DNA of 64,000 nucleotides. It comes from Taibaiella soli. GTDB lineage: Bacteria; Bacteroidota; Bacteroidia; Chitinophagales; Chitinophagaceae. The DNA lies in assembly GCF_003236175.1 (NCBI RefSeq), contig NZ_QKTW01000009.1, positions 124,001-188,000 of the forward strand, written 5' to 3'. The position numbers and the translations under genes were made by a program. Shown here in pieces: positions 24,837 to 35,859 of the stretch; position 1 is the stretch's first letter, and the number at the start of each line of letters is the position of its first letter. A model generated the notes under the pieces. It made no database searches. It was given only the letters and a program-made list of their open reading frames with translations, and was not told the origin of the DNA.

Positions 24837-26846
24837 ATGTTGCAGTATTATAGTCCCTCGCTGACTACTTATAAAAGATTACCAACCAGAGAAGTAAAAA
24901 TCGGTCATCTGCTGATTGGAAACGATAACCCGGTCCGTATTCAGACAATGACCACTACTGATACGATGGATACAGAGGCAACCGTTGCTCAAACTATCCG
25001 TTGTATTGAGGCGGGCGCTGAATTGGTACGCATTACCGCTCCAAGCAAGAAAGAAGCTGAAAACTTACTGAATATAAAAAATGAGTTGCGCAAAAGAGGT
25101 TACGAGACCCCGCTTATCGCAGATATTCATTTCACACCAAATGCTGCCGAAATTGCGGCGCGGATCATCGAGAAAGTGCGGGTAAATCCAGGCAATTATA
25201 TCGATAAAAAGAAGTTTGACTTTATTGAATATACCGATCTTGAATATGCTGCCGAAGTAGACCGTATTCGTGATCGTTTTACGCCGTTGGTAAAAATCTG
25301 CAAAGAGTACGGAACTGCAATGCGTATCGGTACGAATCATGGATCGCTCAGTGATCGCATTATGAGCCGATACGGAGATACGCCAATCGGTATGGTGGAA
25401 AGCGCAATGGAATTTTTGCGTATTGCCCGTAATGAAAGCTACCATCAGATTGTGCTCAGCATGAAGAGCAGTAATCCGCAGGTAATGGTGCAGGCGTACC
25501 GTTTGCTGATCCGTAAAATGGACGAAGAATTTGGCGAATGCTATCCGTTGCATCTTGGTGTTACCGAAGCCGGTGATGGCGAAGACGGCCGCATTAAAAG
25601 TGCGATCGGTATTGGCACTTTACTGGAAGATGGCATCGGCGATACTATCCGTGTTTCACTGACAGAAGATCCTGAATTTGAAATTCCGGTGTGTAAAGAT
25701 CTGGTGAAGAGATATGCCGGCGCGGCAACACAAAGCAAACAAACGCCGGAGATTGCAATATTGAATTATTCGCCGTTTGATTATAAACGCAACGAAGCTT
25801 TTGCTGTTCAGAATATAGGAAATAAACAAGTTCCTGTTGTCATCGCTGATCTCAGCAAGGTTGAAAAAATAACACCGGCTGATCTGCAGAGTATTGGTTA
25901 CACTTACAATGAAACCACTGATAAATGGGCAATCGGTGACGCAGCAGCAGACTATGTTTTTACTGGAAATCAATTATTGGATTTTGCTTTGCCGGGTACG
26001 CTGAAAGTAATTGTTTACCCAGCTGCATGGCAACTCGCCGAGGATAAAGCCAAGTATTTTCCAATCTTCCAGGATAGTGGATTTGTTACTGCAGAACAGA
26101 AAAGTGACAGTCTGAATTTTGTGATGGTCGATTGTTTCAACGATATTACGACGATCAATGATTATACACATTTAGACAAGCTGGCAAACGATCCTTCGGT
26201 AGTAATTTGTCTGAGCAGTACTAACAAGAATGCGATGCAATCGGTACGCAGAATGTGTACGGAGATTCAAAACCGTAATATCCATAATCCGATTATTCTG
26301 ATCACAGACAGTAACGCTGCAACGCCTGATGAACATCTGATTCATTTCGCAACAGAAACAGGTGCCTTATTGCTGGATGGTTTTGGTGATGGCATTTGTC
26401 TGGGTTACGGTGCAAGCGCAAAATTGGAAACTGCGAAAGTGCAGGGTAGAACTTATCTTCCGGTAAAAGACATTTACCAGTTTACTAATAATACGGCTTT
26501 CTCTATTCTGCAAGCGACGCGTACACGTATTTCTAAAACAGAATACATTTCTTGTCCATCATGTGGTCGTACTTTATTTGATCTTCAGGAAACCACTGCG
26601 CAGATTCGTGCGGTGACCAATCATCTGAAAGGTGTGAAGATTGCTATTATGGGTTGCATTGTAAATGGCCCGGGTGAAATGGCAGATGCTGATTTCGGTT
26701 ATGTAGGCAGCGGCCCGGGAAAAATTACTTTGTATAAAGGCAAGGAAGTGGTGAAGAAAAACGTACCGAGTGAAGTTGCGGTTACGGAATTGATACAATT
26801 ACTGAAAGACAACGAAGCCTGGGTGGAACCAACTGCTCTGAGCTAA
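24837..26846 (+). CDS. ispG: 4-hydroxy-3-methylbut-2-enyl-diphosphate synthase, large-insert type
   Basis: 669 residues. It converts methylerythritol cyclodiphosphate to HMBPP in the non-mevalonate isoprenoid pathway, using a [4Fe-4S] cluster. The N-terminal TIM barrel (about 20-290) contains TMTTTDTMDTEATV and LIADIHFTP. The C-terminal cluster domain has CPSCGRTLFDLQE and GCIVNGPGEMADADFGYVG. The roughly 270-residue segment between them is the extra domain found in Bacteroidota, Chlamydia and plant enzymes and absent from the about 370-residue E. coli form; it is less conserved. The bidirectional terminator follows at 26969. Confidence 0.97.
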   Translation: MLQYYSPSLTTYKRLPTREVKIGHLLIGNDNPVRIQTMTTTDTMDTEATVAQTIRCIEAGAELVRITAPSKKEAENLLNIKNELRKRGYETPLIADIHFTPNAAEIAARIIEKVRVNPGNYIDKKKFDFIEYTDLEYAAEVDRIRDRFTPLVKICKEYGTAMRIGTNHGSLSDRIMSRYGDTPIGMVESAMEFLRIARNESYHQIVLSMKSSNPQVMVQAYRLLIRKMDEEFGECYPLHLGVTEAGDGEDGRIKSAIGIGTLLEDGIGDTIRVSLTEDPEFEIPVCKDLVKRYAGAATQSKQTPEIAILNYSPFDYKRNEAFAVQNIGNKQVPVVIADLSKVEKITPADLQSIGYTYNETTDKWAIGDAAADYVFTGNQLLDFALPGTLKVIVYPAAWQLAEDKAKYFPIFQDSGFVTAEQKSDSLNFVMVDCFNDITTINDYTHLDKLANDPSVVICLSSTNKNAMQSVRRMCTEIQNRNIHNPIILITDSNAATPDEHLIHFATETGALLLDGFGDGICLGYGASAKLETAKVQGRTYLPVKDIYQFTNNTAFSILQATRTRISKTEYISCPSCGRTLFDLQETTAQIRAVTNHLKGVKIAIMGCIVNGPGEMADADFGYVGSGPGKITLYKGKEVVKKNVPSEVAVTELIQLLKDNEAWVEPTALS

Positions 26847-26968
26847 AAGCTTAAGACCAAAGCCGAAAGCGCCGTGGCTTTGAACCACAAAAAGGGTTAT
26901 GCTGTTTTTGATATGTTCGCATATCGAGCGACTAATAAAAGGGATTTTCAATCCCGACGAAATAAAAA

Positions 26969-27005
26969 GAGACGGTTCCCACAATTGTGGGAACCGTCTC
27001 TTTTT
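26969..27005. terminator. Strong bidirectional terminator after ispG
   Basis: A perfect 14-bp stem (GAGACGGTTCCCAC/GTGGGAACCGTCTC) around AATT, flanked by AAAAA and TTTTT. It separates ispG from the converging polysaccharide genes. Confidence 0.95.
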
Positions 27006-27067
27006 ATCTGATATTTTTTATTGAAGGAAGCCTTCAGTCTTAGGCTTTAGGCGTTCAGCGATATTAG

Positions 27068-28510
27068 TTATTCCGGAATCGGTTCTTTGCTTTTTCTGTC
27101 AAGGATTACGAGCAAGGCGATACTCAGATAGAATAGCGAACCTACTTTGTGTGTTTCCAATAGTTCTGAGAAGAAGTTATTGATAAAGCCGGCGGCAAAC
27201 ATCATCGCGATACCTATTGTAACACTCCGGTAGAACTTATCTTCAAACCGATGGTATACTTTCTGGGCCTGATAGAAGAATACAAACACGAGTATCGCAT
27301 ACAATATCAGTGCTGGCCAGCCTTGCTCCACCAACATATACAGGAAGTAGTTGTGTGTGGTGGAATGTTCATCATTACGACTTACATAAGTGCGGAATGA
27401 GGTAACAGTATATGGTTTGTAATAATAGTAAAATGCATTCGGTCCTACACCGGTCCATGGGTTTGCAGTACTCATGCGGGCTCCGGCGATCCAGCGGTAA
27501 AGGCGTTCCATCGATGACATATCCTGACCGCGGAAAGTTGCAATCATGTGATCGGTGAAATTGGTATGCATATAAGTACGCTCGAAATTCGGACGGTAGT
27601 CGATGTACTTATGGTCACGCGACATATACACAACCAGTAAAGTGATAAGCCCATAAAATACAGGCATGATCAAATTGACCAGGCGTATTCTTATTGCAAT
27701 GCCGATAACTACTGCAAAAACAATTGCAATCATTGCTGCACGTGCATAAGTCAGATAAGTTGCAGGCAGCAGGAATAATGCGATGAATAATAAAATGCCA
27801 CGGACCCACCATTTTTGATTCCGCGACAGCACAAATGCGATGCAGGCAACCGGGAAGAACATGGAAAGAATCGTGGAGTAGTCAACGTGGTTGTAGTACA
27901 GTTCGTTGATCGCTTTTTCAATCTTCCGGAAGTTAAAGCCGAGCTGCCAGTGACGGTAAAAGATTACGAATACCGTTCCCATGAGTGGGATTACCGTTAC
28001 GATAAATGCAGTTCTGAAATCTTTTTTCTTCTGAAAGATCAGTACTGGCAAAACGAAAAATGAGGTCAGGAACCAGATTTTCGCTAACAGGAATTTTACC
28101 GAAATCAATAATTCTTTTGAATAGATCACCGCTACAATTAACCATAGGAACTGTAGTAAGATGATCATTACAAGCGGATTTCGCCACCACCATTCCGGAA
28201 GTATTTTGGGATTGCTCGCAAATAAAACACCGAATAGCAGAAGCATCAGCCACATCATTGGCTCATCGGGCACACTGGTAGAGAGTGTTTCGTTGAGAAA
28301 CCAAATCTGTATGGAAAACGGAATGCAGAACAACAACAGCCAGTATGCTGTTTTCCAATTGATCGTAATTAGCGCACAATAGAAAAAAGCGAATGGTGTC
28401 GCCAGACAAAGAAAGTTCCCTGTCAGTGCATATAGCAAAATACAAAGAAGTCCCAGCGTTATGGAAACGGGCTGGAACCAGTCTTTGTTTATTATTTGTG
28501 ATTGCTGCAT
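27068..28510 (-). CDS. O-antigen ligase/polymerase family membrane protein
   Basis: About 480 residues with around 12 membrane helices and the Wzy_C/O-antigen ligase (PF04932) signature in a large external loop: YARAAMIAIVFAVVIG, WTGVGPNAF and HSTTHNYFLYMLVEQG. I place the start at the ATG at 28510, directly after the Wzz-like stop, instead of the overlapping TTG at 28522. The tight coupling to a chain-length regulator argues for polymerisation or ligation of a surface or exopolysaccharide. Glycosyltransferase genes for the repeat unit are not nearby. Confidence 0.85.
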   Translation of the reverse strand: MQQSQIINKDWFQPVSITLGLLCILLYALTGNFLCLATPFAFFYCALITINWKTAYWLLLFCIPFSIQIWFLNETLSTSVPDEPMMWLMLLLFGVLFASNPKILPEWWWRNPLVMIILLQFLWLIVAVIYSKELLISVKFLLAKIWFLTSFFVLPVLIFQKKKDFRTAFIVTVIPLMGTVFVIFYRHWQLGFNFRKIEKAINELYYNHVDYSTILSMFFPVACIAFVLSRNQKWWVRGILLFIALFLLPATYLTYARAAMIAIVFAVVIGIAIRIRLVNLIMPVFYGLITLLVVYMSRDHKYIDYRPNFERTYMHTNFTDHMIATFRGQDMSSMERLYRWIAGARMSTANPWTGVGPNAFYYYYKPYTVTSFRTYVSRNDEHSTTHNYFLYMLVEQGWPALILYAILVFVFFYQAQKVYHRFEDKFYRSVTIGIAMMFAAGFINNFFSELLETHKVGSLFYLSIALLVILDRKSKEPIPE

Positions 28511-28511
28511 T

Positions 28512-29480
28512 TTAACGTTCAACCGAAATTAATGCACGGTAATAAGCACTGAATAAAACGGCCAGTACTGCAACGAAGAAGCCAACAAACGTGCAGGCGA
28601 TTACTGAAAGAATAAAACCGAGACCTGTTGGTTTTACAGGTGGCGTTGCGGAGCTCACTACCTTCACATAAGAAAGTTCGTCTGCTCTTGTACCGGTTTC
28701 AAATTCATTCAGAAGAGAAGCATATTTCGCACGGTCCATTACAAACTGGTCTTTCATCGCTTCCACATTCTGGATTTGCTCGATGCCACGGCCAAAATCA
28801 GCTGCAGTAGGTTTTACGTCTCCGCTTACAATGCTTTGGCGGTTTGGACTCACGATACCGTAAATTTTATAACGGTCACGCATATGCGCTAAAGAATCGG
28901 TCAGCAGTGCAATATTGCTATCCACTTCATGCGCTTTGTTCTGAAGTGAAAAGATCATTTTACCCTTGATCGTATTGAAGTAGTTGCGGTATGTTTCTTC
29001 TACTACGCGTACAATCTCATTGGTAACATCGGCAGACACTTTAGGAGAATGATCGATATAGCTAACTTCCAGATTTTTGTTTTCAGTTCTCTGGATCTCA
29101 AAATTCTTCTTGTACTTACCGCCCATTTTTTCCTGATCGTCTACGTTGTTCGGATCAAGTTCATAAATTTTATAGAGGTCGGTATTACGGATTACCTGGT
29201 TACGCACCATGTCCGATTTTGCGATGGCCATTACACGATCAATATCTTCTTCACTTGCGAAATAATCGATGGAACGGGTATCAACATTTCTGAAAATGTT
29301 GCTGCGATCAGCAAACTCAGGGTTGGTAACAAGGAATTCTGCAATCGCCTTGTATTTTTTCTTTTGCACCAGATAGCCAACAACACCAAGTATAGCGGCG
29401 GCTACTGTGATCCCAATAATCAGCTTGCGGCGGATTTGTATTGTTTTTGCAATATCTACCAGGTCAAAGCGTGGAGTCAT
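28512..29480 (-). CDS. Wzz/GNVR-type polysaccharide chain-length determinant protein
   Basis: 322 residues with a membrane helix near 19-37 and another near 290-312 and a long periplasmic alpha/beta and coiled-coil part between: the polysaccharide copolymerase layout. The pre-TM2 region has ATPPVKPTGLGFI, the Pro-rich motif of Wzz proteins. No tyrosine-kinase domain is attached. It should set chain length together with the Wzy-like protein encoded immediately downstream. Confidence 0.87.
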   Translation of the reverse strand: MTPRFDLVDIAKTIQIRRKLIIGITVAAAILGVVGYLVQKKKYKAIAEFLVTNPEFADRSNIFRNVDTRSIDYFASEEDIDRVMAIAKSDMVRNQVIRNTDLYKIYELDPNNVDDQEKMGGKYKKNFEIQRTENKNLEVSYIDHSPKVSADVTNEIVRVVEETYRNYFNTIKGKMIFSLQNKAHEVDSNIALLTDSLAHMRDRYKIYGIVSPNRQSIVSGDVKPTAADFGRGIEQIQNVEAMKDQFVMDRAKYASLLNEFETGTRADELSYVKVVSSATPPVKPTGLGFILSVIACTFVGFFVAVLAVLFSAYYRALISVER

Positions 29481-29574
29481 GCTGTGTTTTAGTTTTTATA
29501 TTTTGGGTAAAGAAAACCAGAATAATGGATAAATCCTTGTTTTATCAAGGAAAGTTTTGATTAAGTTCAATTGT

Positions 29575-30660
29575 TTAGCCCACTGTTTCTCCCGCCTGCA
29601 TTTTCTCCGCATTCTCCGCAAACTGCAGTGCTTCCAGCATCTCCTGAATGTTACCATCCATAAAGTCGTCCAGATTATAGATCGTCATATTGATACGGTG
29701 ATCTGTAACGCGGCCCTGTGGATAGTTGTAGGTGCGGATCTTAGCAGAACGGTCGCCTGTGCTCACGAGACTCTTACGGCGATGTGCAATTTCTTCTTCG
29801 TGTTTGCGAACTTGTTCTTCATATAATTTGGTACGCATCATAGCAGTTGCTTTTTCGCGGTTGCCAAGCTGTGTACGTTCTGTCTGACAGGTAATAACTG
29901 TTCCGGTAGGGACGTGGGTAAGAATTACTTTTGTTTCTACCTTGTTTACGTTCTGTCCACCGGCACCACCGCTTCGTGCGGTTTCCATTTTCAGATCACT
30001 TTCTTTCAGTTCAAAATCGATCTCTTCTGCTTCCGGCATTACTGCTACAGTTGCTGCAGATGTGTGTACGCGGCCGCTCGCTTCCGTTGCAGGAACACGT
30101 TGTACACGGTGTACGCCACTTTCAAACTTCAGTGTGCCATATACATCTTCACCGGTTACTTCCAGCTGTACTTCTTTATAACCACCTACTGTGCCTTCCG
30201 TTTCAGACAGCGTAGAGACTTTGAAACCTTTTTTCTCACAATATTTGATATACATGCGCATCAGGTCGCCGGCAAAAAGACTAGCTTCATCGCCGCCGGT
30301 GCCGGCACGTACCTCAATGATGGCATTTTTCTCGTCCTGAGGATCTTTGGGAATAAGGAGCTGACGGATTTCGGTCTCCAGTTGTTCTTTCTGAACTTCC
30401 TGTTCTTCCAGGTCGGTTTTAGCCATGTCGCGCAGGTCTTCATCGCTTTCATTTGCCAGAACTTCTTTCCCGAAATCGATGCTGTCCAGACATACTCTGT
30501 ACTTCTTATATGCATCAACGATTTTTTCCAGCTTGCGATATTCGCGGCTGGTTTGGGAAAACTTCTTATTGTCACTTACGATTTCAGGGTTGGTCAGCGC
30601 AATGCCTAAATTGTCGAAGCGGCCCTTTATCGCTTCCAGTTTCTCTATTATAGAACTCAT
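29575..30660 (-). CDS. prfA: Peptide chain release factor 1
   Basis: 361 residues, full length. It recognises UAA and UAG and triggers peptidyl-tRNA hydrolysis. The catalytic GGQ lies in [13 protein letters not shown]; the anticodon-like tripeptide is PAT in [14 protein letters not shown], which marks RF1 rather than RF2. Ends with the usual KVE- and [12 protein letters not shown]-type motifs. A CGAAGTTA at 30691-30698 (TAACTTCG on the minus strand) may be its -7 box. Confidence 0.97.
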   Translation of the reverse strand: MSSIIEKLEAIKGRFDNLGIALTNPEIVSDNKKFSQTSREYRKLEKIVDAYKKYRVCLDSIDFGKEVLANESDEDLRDMAKTDLEEQEVQKEQLETEIRQLLIPKDPQDEKNAIIEVRAGTGGDEASLFAGDLMRMYIKYCEKKGFKVSTLSETEGTVGGYKEVQLEVTGEDVYGTLKFESGVHRVQRVPATEASGRVHTSAATVAVMPEAEEIDFELKESDLKMETARSGGAGGQNVNKVETKVILTHVPTGTVITCQTERTQLGNREKATAMMRTKLYEEQVRKHEEEIAHRRKSLVSTGDRSAKIRTYNYPQGRVTDHRINMTIYNLDDFMDGNIQEMLEALQFAENAEKMQAGETVG

Positions 30661-30856
30661 GAGTGCTTGCCTCTCTTATTAAAACAGGTGCGAAGTTAGC
30701 ATTAACCGAGGGACGAACAAAGAATTGAGGAATTTGTATTAAGAATGGCGTTTAAGTTCTCTGCCATTGCCAATGTTTTGTTTTATACTTAATGATAAAA
30801 ATATGTTTATCTTGATAAATAGACATTTGTTTTATTTGGAATATAATTAGCTTGTT

Positions 30857-32200
30857 TTGCCTATACGAACGCTATCAGTAGTTGTCATTTTTGCAATTGT
30901 TTCTGTTCTCGAGCTTTTTTCGAGCCATGAATGGGTGGATCATAAAGTAGCTGTTTACGATGCTTCGGGATATTATCTCTATCTGCCCGCCGTCTTTATT
31001 TATCATGATTTGCCGTCTTTGGAATTTTATCCGGAGGTTAATAGAAAATACAATCTTTCAGATCAGGAATGGTACGGCATCTATAAGCAACCTTCAACAG
31101 GCAGGAAACTGAATAAATATCCGGTTGGTGTGGCGCTGGGGGAATTGCCTTTGTTTTTTGTTGCTCATACTGTCTGCTTGTTGAACCACGAATATCCACC
31201 CGACGGTTATAGTGTACCTTACCAGTTTTGTATCAGTTTCAGTACGCTCTTCTGGTGCATAATAGGATTATGGTTTACCGGAAAGCTTCTTGCTGCTTTT
31301 TTTTCGGAAAATGTTGCCGCCATTACGCTTTTCTTCCTGGCATTTGGCACTAATATTTATGCTTATACTTGTACGAGTTCTGGAATGAGTCATTTATTGG
31401 TATTTGCCCAGTTTGCAATCTTGCTTTGGTATTGCTATAAATGGCTACAGACGAGGAGGCCAGCCCATCTCTATATACAAGGCCTCTTACTCGGCTGGAT
31501 CGCTATCACGCGCCCGGTGGATGTTTTTATAGCTATTATTCCTTTGCTCTGGATGACCGGGACGGCTTTAAAAGAGCAGGATTTTAAACAACAACTCAAA
31601 GAAAACTTAAAGTATTTATTAGGTGGCATGCTATGCGGCTTATTCGTTCTACTCCTGCAACTGGGATACTGGAAATATGTAACCGGGCATTGGGTTTACT
31701 ATTCTTACGAAGGGGAAGGATTTAATTTCGATAAACCACATATAGTAGACGGTTTATTCAGTTATTATAAAGGTTGGTTTGTGTATACGCCGGTTGTACT
31801 ATTTGCATTATTTGGATTGTTTTTTCTGAATGCGAGGTCAAAAGCTTTGCGGATACCTATTATCATTTATTTGTGTGTCATCATTTACGTGGTCTTCAGC
31901 TGGTATTACTGGTCCTATGGCTGGGGATTTGGTTGCAGGGCGCTTATTGAGTCTTTGGTGGTAGTTGCCATTCCATTCGCGGCATTAATAGATAGGATAA
32001 AGCGGAGTAGAACGGCGGCGCAAATGTTGGCTTGTATCATTGGTTGTTTGCTGGTGGCGCTTAATATTTTTCAGACTCATCAATATGCATCAAACACTTT
32101 ACCGGAGGGAATCACAAAGGAATACTACTGGCGGGTATTTTTAAAAATGAATGCAACGGATGAAGATAGGGCTGCGCTGCGCAAAATGCCTGTGAGGTAA
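30857..32200 (+). CDS. Multi-pass membrane protein, GT-C/ArnT-like glycosyltransferase candidate
   Basis: 447 residues and about 10-11 membrane helices. An acidic/aromatic first loop (VAVYDASGYYLYLPA) follows helix 1, as in GT39/PMT-like enzymes that use lipid-linked sugars, where an early Asp is catalytic. A stop just upstream (30848) and the absence of any early in-frame ATG force the TTG start. No homologue can be named with confidence; a role in glycosylating a surface component is inference. It converges on infB with a shared terminator. Confidence 0.75.
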   Translation: MPIRTLSVVVIFAIVSVLELFSSHEWVDHKVAVYDASGYYLYLPAVFIYHDLPSLEFYPEVNRKYNLSDQEWYGIYKQPSTGRKLNKYPVGVALGELPLFFVAHTVCLLNHEYPPDGYSVPYQFCISFSTLFWCIIGLWFTGKLLAAFFSENVAAITLFFLAFGTNIYAYTCTSSGMSHLLVFAQFAILLWYCYKWLQTRRPAHLYIQGLLLGWIAITRPVDVFIAIIPLLWMTGTALKEQDFKQQLKENLKYLLGGMLCGLFVLLLQLGYWKYVTGHWVYYSYEGEGFNFDKPHIVDGLFSYYKGWFVYTPVVLFALFGLFFLNARSKALRIPIIIYLCVIIYVVFSWYYWSYGWGFGCRALIESLVVVAIPFAALIDRIKRSRTAAQMLACIIGCLLVALNIFQTHQYASNTLPEGITKEYYWRVFLKMNATDEDRAALRKMPVR

Positions 32201-32206
32201 TAAAAA

Positions 32207-32240
32207 AAACGGCAGCTTACAGCTGCCGTTCCAATTTTTA
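32207..32240. terminator. Bidirectional terminator between the membrane protein and infB
   Basis: ACGGCAGCT-TAC-AGCTGCCGT, preceded by an A8 run (good T-run for the minus strand) and followed at a short distance by TTTTT. Confidence 0.9.
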
Positions 32241-32252
32241 AATCCGTTATAA

Positions 32253-35200
32253 TTATAAAGTACGTTTGATTTCCACTTCTTCGTAACCTTCGATGATATC
32301 GCCGACACGAACGTCGTTGTAGTTTTTGATAGAAAGACCACATTCGTAACCTGCGCTTACTTCTTTCACGTCGTCTTTGAAACGTTTCAGAGATGCCAGC
32401 TCACCGCTGTAGATAACGATACCGTCACGTACCAGGTTGAGTTTCGTATTACGTCCCATTTTACCGTCCAGAACATAACAACCTGCGATGGTTCCTACGC
32501 CGCTGATCTTGTAGATTTCGCGTACTTCGATATTAGAAACTGTTTTCTTCTCAACTTTTGGTTCCAGCAAGCCTTCCATCGCGCTCTTGATTTCTTCGAT
32601 CGCGTCGTAGATGATGGAGTAGGTACGGATCTCGATGTTTTCCTGTTCTGCCAGTCGTCCTGCCTGCAGTGACGGACGAACCTGGAAGCCGAGGATGATC
32701 GCGTCGGAAGCTGTTGCCAGCAATACGTCGCTTTCGGTGATCTGACCAACTGCTTTGTGAACCACGTTTACAGCTACCTCTTCAGTAGAAAGTTTCTGCA
32801 GTGAGTCACTCAATGCTTCTACAGAACCATCGAAGTCACCTTTGATGATGATCGGCAATTCCTTAAAGTTACCCAGTGCCAGACGACGACCGATTTCGTC
32901 GAGTGTGAGGTGTTTACGAGCGCGGATACCTTGTTCACGCATGATTTGCGCACGGTGTGTAGCGATATCTTTTGCTTCGTTTTCGTCTTCGTAAACTTTA
33001 AATTTCTCACCCGCCTGTGGTGCACCGTTCAGACCCAGTACCTGTACCGGAGCTGATGGACCTGCTTTGGTAACGCGTTGGCCACGTTCGTTGAACATCG
33101 CTTTCACTTTACCGTAGTGCTGACCGCAAGCGATCATATCACCTTGTTCCAGCGTACCGTTTTGTACCAGGATTGTTGCCTGATAACCGCGGCCTTTATC
33201 CAGCGAAGCTTCAATTACACTACCCATTGCCACGCGATCCGGGTTTGCTTTGAGATCAAGCAATTCTGCTTCGAGCAATATTTTTTCCAGTAAGAGATCA
33301 ATGTTCAGACCTTTTTTGGCTGAAATTTCCTGGCTTTGATATTTACCACCCCAGTCTTCAACGAGGATGTTCAATTGTGCCAGTTGTTCTTTGATCTTTT
33401 CAGGATTTGCACCTTCTTTATCTATTTTGTTGATCGCAAAGATCATCGGGAGACCGGCAGCCTGAGCGTGCGAGATAGCTTCTTTTGTCTGAGGCATGAT
33501 CGCATCGTCCGCAGCTACTACGATAACTGCAACGTCGGCAACTTTCGCACCGCGTGCACGCATCGCGGTAAACGCTTCGTGACCTGGCGTATCGAGGAAG
33601 GTGATTTTCTTACCTTCTTTAGTAGTTACCTGGTATGCACCGATGTGCTGTGTGATACCGCCTGCTTCACCCGCAACTACGTTTGCACTGCGGATATAAT
33701 CAAGCAATGATGTTTTACCGTGATCTACGTGACCCATGATCGTAACGATCGGTGCACGTGCAATCTGTTCGCCATCGTCCACGTCTTCTTCCTCAACCAT
33801 GTCAGATTCCTGCTGCAGGTTGATGAATTCTACTTCGTGGCCGAATTCGTTGGCAACCAGTTCAATTACTTCCGCATCAAGACGCTGGTTAATAGACACC
33901 ATGATACCGAGGTTCATACACTTGCTGATTACATCCGCAAAGCTTACATCCAGGAGGTTTGCCAGTTCACTTACAGAAATGAACTCAGTTACCTGTATTG
34001 CACTGCCTTGTTCTGCGTTTTCAGCTGCGGCGCGTTTTTCAGCCATCATCTCGCGCTTATCGCGACGGTATTTTGACTTCTGGTTTTTACCACGTCCGCC
34101 ACCGCCGGCCAGTTTGGCCTGGGTTTCCTGTATTTTACGTTGAATTTGTTTTTCGTCAATTTCCTGAGGTGGAGTATTGCTACGATTATCACCTTGTCCG
34201 TGACGCTGGAATCCACCGCCGCGACGGTCATTACCGCCACCACGATTTTGTCCGTGTCCGCCACCCTGGTTATTGCCGCGGTTGTATCCGCCACCGCCTT
34301 GACCTTGCTGGCCGCCGCGGTTGTTGTTGTTGTTGTTATTATTATTACGGTTGTCGCCGCCACCACGGTTTGGTCCACCATGTCCGCCGCCTTGTTGGTT
34401 GCGGTCGCCACGATGTTGTCCACCCTGACCTCCACCTTGCTGGTTGCGATCGCCGCGGTGTTGACCGCCTTGTCCGCCACCCTGACCTTGTTGGTCTGGT
34501 TTGAATGTTTCAGGTTTTTTCTGAACCGGGATACGTTTTCTGTTACGTTTCTCGTTGTTTTTATCATTGTTCGATTTGGAACTGCCGGTATTTGCAACAG
34601 GCAATTCAATCTTACCAATGATTTTTGGGCCTTCCAGTCTTGGCGCTCTCATTTCGATATGCTCAGGCTTCGGTGCTTCTTCCTGAACGGGAGGTGCAGG
34701 TGGAGGCGTTACCGGAGGTGCTGGTTTCTCTACTTTTGGCGTTACTGGCGCAGCAGGTTTTTCTGCTTTCGGCGCTTCCTGCGGTTTCGGTGCAGGCGCT
34801 TCCTCTTTTTTCGGAGTTTCCACTACCGGAGGTTGTGGTGCTGGTTTTTCTTCTTTCACTGGAGCTTGCGCTACTGGTTCTTGTTTTTCCTCTTTTACCT
34901 CTTTTACCGGTTCCGGAGTAGCAGGTGCTTCTGCTTTTTTCTTCGCCGGTGGCGGAGGTGTGGCACCTTTTTTAGGACGGGATGAAAGATTCAGTTCGTC
35001 CAGGTTTATTTTACCCAAAATATTCGGTCCTTCCAGTTTCGGCGCTTTCACGTCGATATGCTGTTGTTCCGGAGCTTCTTCGGCTACAGGCGGTGCTGGT
35101 GGCACTGGCGCTGGTTTTTCTGCCGGAGTTTCTTCTTTTGGTTTTGGTGTAACAATTTCTTTTGGTGTTTCTGGCTGTTGCGCTACTGGCTCAGGTTTTA

Positions 35201-35705
35201 CCTCTACTGTAACCTTTGGCTCTTCTTTAACGGGAGTTTCCGGTTTGGTTTCCGCAACTGGTTCCGGTTTTGGCGCTGGTGCCGGTTGTGGTTCTGGCGT
35301 AGGTGCAACAACTTCTGCAGCCTCTTCTTTCGCCGGAGGTGTTACTACTTCCGGTTCTTTGGCCTTTTCTTCTTTTTTCTTTTCTGTTGCTGCCGGAGCT
35401 GGTGTTTCCGGCTCGTCCCCTTTCTTATCTCTTACCGCAAGATCAAGTTCCTCTTTAGATTTTTTAAGATTATCAAGCAAAGAGCCTTTAGGCAAAGCGA
35501 TCTCTTCGCTCTTGCGTTTAGCGAGTTTGTCTTGAGCAAACTCTGCCTGCAAAGCGTCGTACATCACCTCGGTGAGCTTTGTGTTAGGATTGCTTGCATT
35601 AATCTCAAAGCCCTTACCAGTCAGAAACTCTACGAGTGTTTCTTTACCGATGTTAAATTCCTTGGCTGCTGCCAGTAATCTTGGGGTTTTCGTTGCTGTT
35701 GCCAT
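32253..35705 (-). CDS. infB: Translation initiation factor IF-2 with very long disordered N-terminal region
   Basis: 1150 residues. The C-terminal about 590 hold the conserved core: G1 [15 protein letters not shown], switch region [11 protein letters not shown]3 DTPGHEAF, G4 NKID, then domains II, III and the fMet-tRNA-binding IV. IF-2 places initiator tRNA on the 30S subunit. The N-terminal half is unusual: an IF2_N domain (about 1-55), a Pro/Lys/Glu/Ala-rich stretch to about 370 holding two copies of an [13 protein letters not shown]-like motif, then a Gly/Gln/Asn/Arg-rich stretch (about 395-530) with repeated [11 protein letters not shown] units and a poly-Asn run. Last gene of rimP-nusA-infB. 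Confidence 0.97.
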   Translation of the reverse strand: MATATKTPRLLAAAKEFNIGKETLVEFLTGKGFEINASNPNTKLTEVMYDALQAEFAQDKLAKRKSEEIALPKGSLLDNLKKSKEELDLAVRDKKGDEPETPAPAATEKKKEEKAKEPEVVTPPAKEEAAEVVAPTPEPQPAPAPKPEPVAETKPETPVKEEPKVTVEVKPEPVAQQPETPKEIVTPKPKEETPAEKPAPVPPAPPVAEEAPEQQHIDVKAPKLEGPNILGKINLDELNLSSRPKKGATPPPPAKKKAEAPATPEPVKEVKEEKQEPVAQAPVKEEKPAPQPPVVETPKKEEAPAPKPQEAPKAEKPAAPVTPKVEKPAPPVTPPPAPPVQEEAPKPEHIEMRAPRLEGPKIIGKIELPVANTGSSKSNNDKNNEKRNRKRIPVQKKPETFKPDQQGQGGGQGGQHRGDRNQQGGGQGGQHRGDRNQQGGGHGGPNRGGGDNRNNNNNNNNNRGGQQGQGGGGYNRGNNQGGGHGQNRGGGNDRRGGGFQRHGQGDNRSNTPPQEIDEKQIQRKIQETQAKLAGGGGRGKNQKSKYRRDKREMMAEKRAAAENAEQGSAIQVTEFISVSELANLLDVSFADVISKCMNLGIMVSINQRLDAEVIELVANEFGHEVEFINLQQESDMVEEEDVDDGEQIARAPIVTIMGHVDHGKTSLLDYIRSANVVAGEAGGITQHIGAYQVTTKEGKKITFLDTPGHEAFTAMRARGAKVADVAVIVVAADDAIMPQTKEAISHAQAAGLPMIFAINKIDKEGANPEKIKEQLAQLNILVEDWGGKYQSQEISAKKGLNIDLLLEKILLEAELLDLKANPDRVAMGSVIEASLDKGRGYQATILVQNGTLEQGDMIACGQHYGKVKAMFNERGQRVTKAGPSAPVQVLGLNGAPQAGEKFKVYEDENEAKDIATHRAQIMREQGIRARKHLTLDEIGRRLALGNFKELPIIIKGDFDGSVEALSDSLQKLSTEEVAVNVVHKAVGQITESDVLLATASDAIILGFQVRPSLQAGRLAEQENIEIRTYSIIYDAIEEIKSAMEGLLEPKVEKKTVSNIEVREIYKISGVGTIAGCYVLDGKMGRNTKLNLVRDGIVIYSGELASLKRFKDDVKEVSAGYECGLSIKNYNDVRVGDIIEGYEEVEIKRTL

Positions 35706-35859
35706 TCGAAAATTTAGTCAAAAAATAATCGCTACAGGTACGTGTCCTAAGCCATTTTATAACGTACAAACCTACATCATTTTCATGAGATTGGCTTTAG
35801 TTTCTGTATCTATAGCTTGTTTTAAGTGCCCCGTTCTTGTTTTTCGGGACACTGTAATC

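Noticed and set aside
33336-35678. Several long open frames opposite infB
   Set aside because: They are antisense shadows of the Pro/Lys/Glu- and Gly-rich coding region, with extreme low-complexity composition; infB is certain on the other strand.
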